Shown piece by piece: positions 23,103-25,713 of a DNA stretch of 25,713 bases (its first letter is position 1; the number at the start of each line of letters is the position of its first letter). Source of the DNA: an uncultured Clostridia bacterium. Its GTDB lineage: Bacteria; Bacillota; Clostridia; TANB77; CAG-508. The translations under genes were made by a program, and so were the position numbers. The stretch lies in assembly GCA_947627785.1 (NCBI GenBank), contig CANQXC010000003.1:1-25713 (forward strand), given 5' to 3'. The notes beneath the pieces are model-generated. The model was not told where the DNA came from. It ran no database searches and saw nothing but the letters and a program-made list of their open reading frames with translations.

Positions 23103-25713
23103 GTGAAAAGAAAGAAAAACAAGAAAAACTCAAAAGGTGTAACTTTAGTAGGACTGATAATCACAATAATAATAATGTTAATTCTATTAACAGCAACTGT
23201 AGCAGTAGTAATAAATGGAAACCTATTTGATAGAGCAGCCGAAGCAGGGCTAAAGTATAAGATACAAGGAGTAGGAGAAAGACTAGAAATAGCAAAAGGA
23301 ACCTCGAGAATAAAAGACAAAGGCGATTTAAAGAAACAAACATATTTTGATACGATAGAAGAAGAAGGAATAATAAACAACCAAAAAGAAGATATAACAG
23401 ATAAAGGGGACGACAAATATGATATAGAAACAAAAGAAGGATATATATTCGAGGTACAAATAAAAGACGATGGAGATATAGACATACAATACAGAGGAAA
23501 AAAAGGTGAGCAAAAACCATACATAAGAAAAGTAGAAGTAAAAAAACAAACAAGTAATAGTGTAGAGTTAGAGGTAGATGCATTATATGCAGATGGAGCA
23601 ACCTACACATACTACTATAGAGAAGAAGGCTCAACAGAGTGGAAAGAAGTAGAAGGTTATGACGGACCAACAGGAAAGATAGATGGCTTAACAGCAGATA
23701 AAACATATGACGTAAAAGTAGTAGTAGAAACAAAAAACGGAAAAGATGAAAAAGAAATAAAAGTAAGAACAAGAGAATTAGTAACAGCAGTAATAGAATT
23801 CCCAGATTTAGAATGGCAAGGAGATACAACTGCACATATAAAAGTAAAAGTAAATCCAAAAGAGGGAGAATCATTAGAAGGATATGACTTGCAATATCAA
23901 ATTGGAGGAATAGAGGAAAAATGGACAACAATAGAATCAGGAGCTACAGTATCAGGATTACACCATGGAGAAACAATATATGCAAGATTATATGATGGAG
24001 TAAATTCAACACATCCAGCAAGCAAAGAAATACAAGATGGAACAGAACCAACAGTAGATATACAAGTAACTGGAACAAAATCAAACAGCATAACAGTACA
24101 AGTAACGGCAACAGATGGACAAAGTGGAATGAAAGATGCACCAACATATACATACTATATAAAGAAAACAGGGGAAGATGATACACAATATAAAGAAAGC
24201 TCAAGCACATCAAACAGCGACAGTCATACATTTGGAGGCTTAACTCAGAATACAAAATATGACATAAAAGTAGTAGTAGATGGAGATATAGCAAACAACG
24301 TAGGTACAAAAGAAATAACAGGACAACAAACTGGCACAGTAGCAGTAGCAGAAGGAGCAATCGACATTGGAAATCCAATATGGAGTGATGGAACAGCAAC
24401 TGTAGAAATTTCATCAGAACAAGGCGACCAGTTTGGATATAGGATAAATGAAGAAACAACATGGAGAACAGTAACTGATGGAAAAGTAACAGGATTACAT
24501 CATAATGATACGGTATATGTAGTATTCTATGATGGAACAAACTATGGAGGAAGTCCAGCAAGTAAGCAAATATTAGATAAGACTCCACCAACAGTAGAAG
24601 TAACAGTAGGAGCAAAAACAAGTAATTCAATTTCAGTAACAGTAACAGATGTAACAGACGCAGAAAGTGGAATGAAAGATACATTAACATATAAATATTA
24701 CAAAAAGACAGGAAATGGGGACTATGCATTAGATGCAACAAAAATACAAGGAAGAGATGATAATTTAACTCAACATACATTTACAGGCTTAACTCAAAAT
24801 ACAAAATATGACATAAAAGTAGAGGTAATTGAAGATAAAGGAGGCAACACAGGTACAAAAGAAATAAAAGAACAACAAACCACCTCAGTAACAGTAGGAA
24901 CAGGAAATATAACAATAGGAGATCCAACATGGAGTGATGGAACAGCAACTGTAACAGTAACATCAGACAAGGGAAAACAATTCGGATATCAGATAAATGC
25001 ACAAAATACAACTGATTGGAAACAGGTAACTGATGGAAAAGTAACAGGATTACATCATAATGATACGGTATATGTAGTATTCTATGATGGAGTAAACTAT
25101 GGAGGCAGTCCAGCAAGTAAGCAAATATTAGATTCTACAGCACCAACAGTAACGGTAACAGCAGGAACAAAAACAAGTAATTCAATTCAAGTAACAGCAA
25201 GTGCAACAGATGGACAAAGTGGAATGAAAGATTCACCAAAATATACATACTATATAAAGAAAACATCTGACACGAATTATAGTACAGCAAGTCTAAGCAA
25301 TTCAACAAACAGCAGTTACACATTTGAAGGCTTAACTCAGAATACAAAATATGACATAAAAGTAGTAGTAGATGGAGATAAAGCAGGCCACACAGGAACA
25401 GGAGAAATTAAAGAACAACAAACCGGCACAGTAACAGTAGGATCAGGAAAAATAACAATAGGAGATCCAACATGGAATAATGGAACAGCAACTGTAACCA
25501 TTTCATCAAAAGAGGGAGACAAATTTGGATATCAGATAAATGCACAAAATACAACTGGTTGGACACAAGTAACTAATGGACAGGTAACAGGCTTAAAACA
25601 TAATGATACAGTATATGTAGTATTCTATGATGGAACAAACTATGGAGGCAGTCCAGCAAGTAAGCAAATATTAGATTCTACAGCACCAACAGTAACGGTA
25701 ACAGCAGGAACAA
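23103..25713 (+). CDS. Large repeat-rich surface protein with pseudopilin-like N-terminus and Fn3/Ig-like repeats, cut by the right edge
   Basis: At least 870 residues, open to the window end. The GTG at 23103 has AAGGAGGG upstream. A basic start (MKRKKNKKNSKG) leads into VTLVGLIITIIIMLILL, a class III (prepilin-type) N-terminal segment; the usual Glu at +5 of the mature pilin is Gly here. After a variable region (about 40-140), the rest is beta-rich: Fn3-like modules (ATYTYYYREEGSTEW, GLTADKTYDVKVVVE) and Ig-like modules (WSDGTATV, GLHHNDTVYVVFYDG, GSPASKQILD). They alternate in repeats of about 180 residues. The protein is probably displayed at the cell surface through a type IV pilin/type II secretion-like route. 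It is rich in Thr, Val and Gly with no cysteine seen. A promoter and direct repeats lie about 300 bases upstream. Confidence 0.82.
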   Translation, partial: MKRKKNKKNSKGVTLVGLIITIIIMLILLTATVAVVINGNLFDRAAEAGLKYKIQGVGERLEIAKGTSRIKDKGDLKKQTYFDTIEEEGIINNQKEDITDKGDDKYDIETKEGYIFEVQIKDDGDIDIQYRGKKGEQKPYIRKVEVKKQTSNSVELEVDALYADGATYTYYYREEGSTEWKEVEGYDGPTGKIDGLTADKTYDVKVVVETKNGKDEKEIKVRTRELVTAVIEFPDLEWQGDTTAHIKVKVNPKEGESLEGYDLQYQIGGIEEKWTTIESGATVSGLHHGETIYARLYDGVNSTHPASKEIQDGTEPTVDIQVTGTKSNSITVQVTATDGQSGMKDAPTYTYYIKKTGEDDTQYKESSSTSNSDSHTFGGLTQNTKYDIKVVVDGDIANNVGTKEITGQQTGTVAVAEGAIDIGNPIWSDGTATVEISSEQGDQFGYRINEETTWRTVTDGKVTGLHHNDTVYVVFYDGTNYGGSPASKQILDKTPPTVEVTVGAKTSNSISVTVTDVTDAESGMKDTLTYKYYKKTGNGDYALDATKIQGRDDNLTQHTFTGLTQNTKYDIKVEVIEDKGGNTGTKEIKEQQTTSVTVGTGNITIGDPTWSDGTATVTVTSDKGKQFGYQINAQNTTDWKQVTDGKVTGLHHNDTVYVVFYDGVNYGGSPASKQILDSTAPTVTVTAGTKTSNSIQVTASATDGQSGMKDSPKYTYYIKKTSDTNYSTASLSNSTNSSYTFEGLTQNTKYDIKVVVDGDKAGHTGTGEIKEQQTGTVTVGSGKITIGDPTWNNGTATVTISSKEGDKFGYQINAQNTTGWTQVTNGQVTGLKHNDTVYVVFYDGTNYGGSPASKQILDSTAPTVTVTAGT
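24048..25713 (+). repeat. Tandem repeats of about 540-555 bp within the surface-protein gene
   Basis: Units start at CCAACAGTA: 24048, 24588, 25143 and 25686 (partial), giving lengths of 540, 555 and 543 bases, all multiples of three. Each encodes one Fn3-like and one Ig-like module. Long stretches are identical in DNA (for example the VYVVFYDG region near 24510, 25065 and 25610), pointing to recent duplication or gene conversion. A more diverged half-unit precedes them (about 23760-24047). Confidence 0.88.

Noticed and set aside
23161..25116. Long leucine-rich open frames on the minus strand opposite the surface-protein gene
   Set aside because: They are antisense shadows of a repetitive, A-rich coding strand: no ribosome binding sites, no family features, and their breaks follow the repeat pattern.
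24048..25713. CRISPR-like array
   Set aside because: The repeats are about 540 bp, coding and in frame, with no short identical repeats separated by unique spacers.

Overview
The window comes from an AT-rich, low-GC member of the Firmicutes, most like an uncultured gut Clostridia lineage. The evidence is A/T-ending codons and arginine written almost only as AGA, strong AGGAGG-type ribosome binding sites, TTGNNN-17-TATAAT promoters, a sporulation gene (spoVM), and a very large repeat protein behind a pseudopilin-like N-terminus, a type seen in such genomes. The assignment is inference; no rRNA or tRNA is present to fix it.

Layout. Bases 1-661 hold the 3' part of a hemolysin III-family membrane protein. 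Bases 748-1554 encode a SleB-type cell-wall hydrolase whose codon usage is foreign to its neighbours. Bases 1708-3533 are folD and dprA. Bases 3724-6408 encode a class A penicillin-binding protein with a Gly/Asn/Thr repeat tail. Bases 6521-10707 carry cysS, a dCMP deaminase, a FemAB-family aminoacyltransferase and an alanine-racemase-family protein. Bases 10782-13951 are ftsH and radA. Bases 14107-18727 hold a small lipoprotein, glmS, ruvA, rarA and rpmB. On the minus strand, 18932-19182 hold two genes too short for routine calling: spoVM and a 48-residue membrane protein. Bases 19261-22620 hold a comF-type phosphoribosyltransferase, a KAP-family P-loop NTPase and a left-handed beta-helix acyltransferase. 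From 23103 to the right edge runs an open surface-protein gene with tandem repeats of about 180 residues. Housekeeping, cell-wall and DNA uptake/recombination functions (DprA, ComF, RadA, RuvA, RarA) dominate.

The most unusual signal is a recurrent recoding signature. Four otherwise intact genes (hemolysin III, dprA, radA, KAP NTPase) are each interrupted by a +1 frame change. In all four the break is the in-frame codon CGG followed by AA, preceded by a codon ending in a pyrimidine (NNY CGG AAN). Skipping the C restores the frame and puts GGA, glycine, at a position where the family conserves glycine, including the Walker A glycine of the KAP NTPase. By my reading, no other host-like gene here has an in-frame CGG codon. 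This suggests either CGG-triggered programmed +1 frameshifting or four-base decoding of CGGA as glycine in a lineage unable to read CGG normally. The main alternative is a systematic sequence error. The foreign-looking hydrolase is the exception: it has two in-frame CGG codons and tests the idea.

Other points worth attention are spoVM convergent with rpmB as in Bacillus subtilis, a cysteinyl-tRNA synthetase lacking the first His of its HIGH motif, an alanine-racemase-like protein with a changed C-terminal active-site segment, and about 20-bp spaced direct repeats abutting the promoter of the surface-protein gene.
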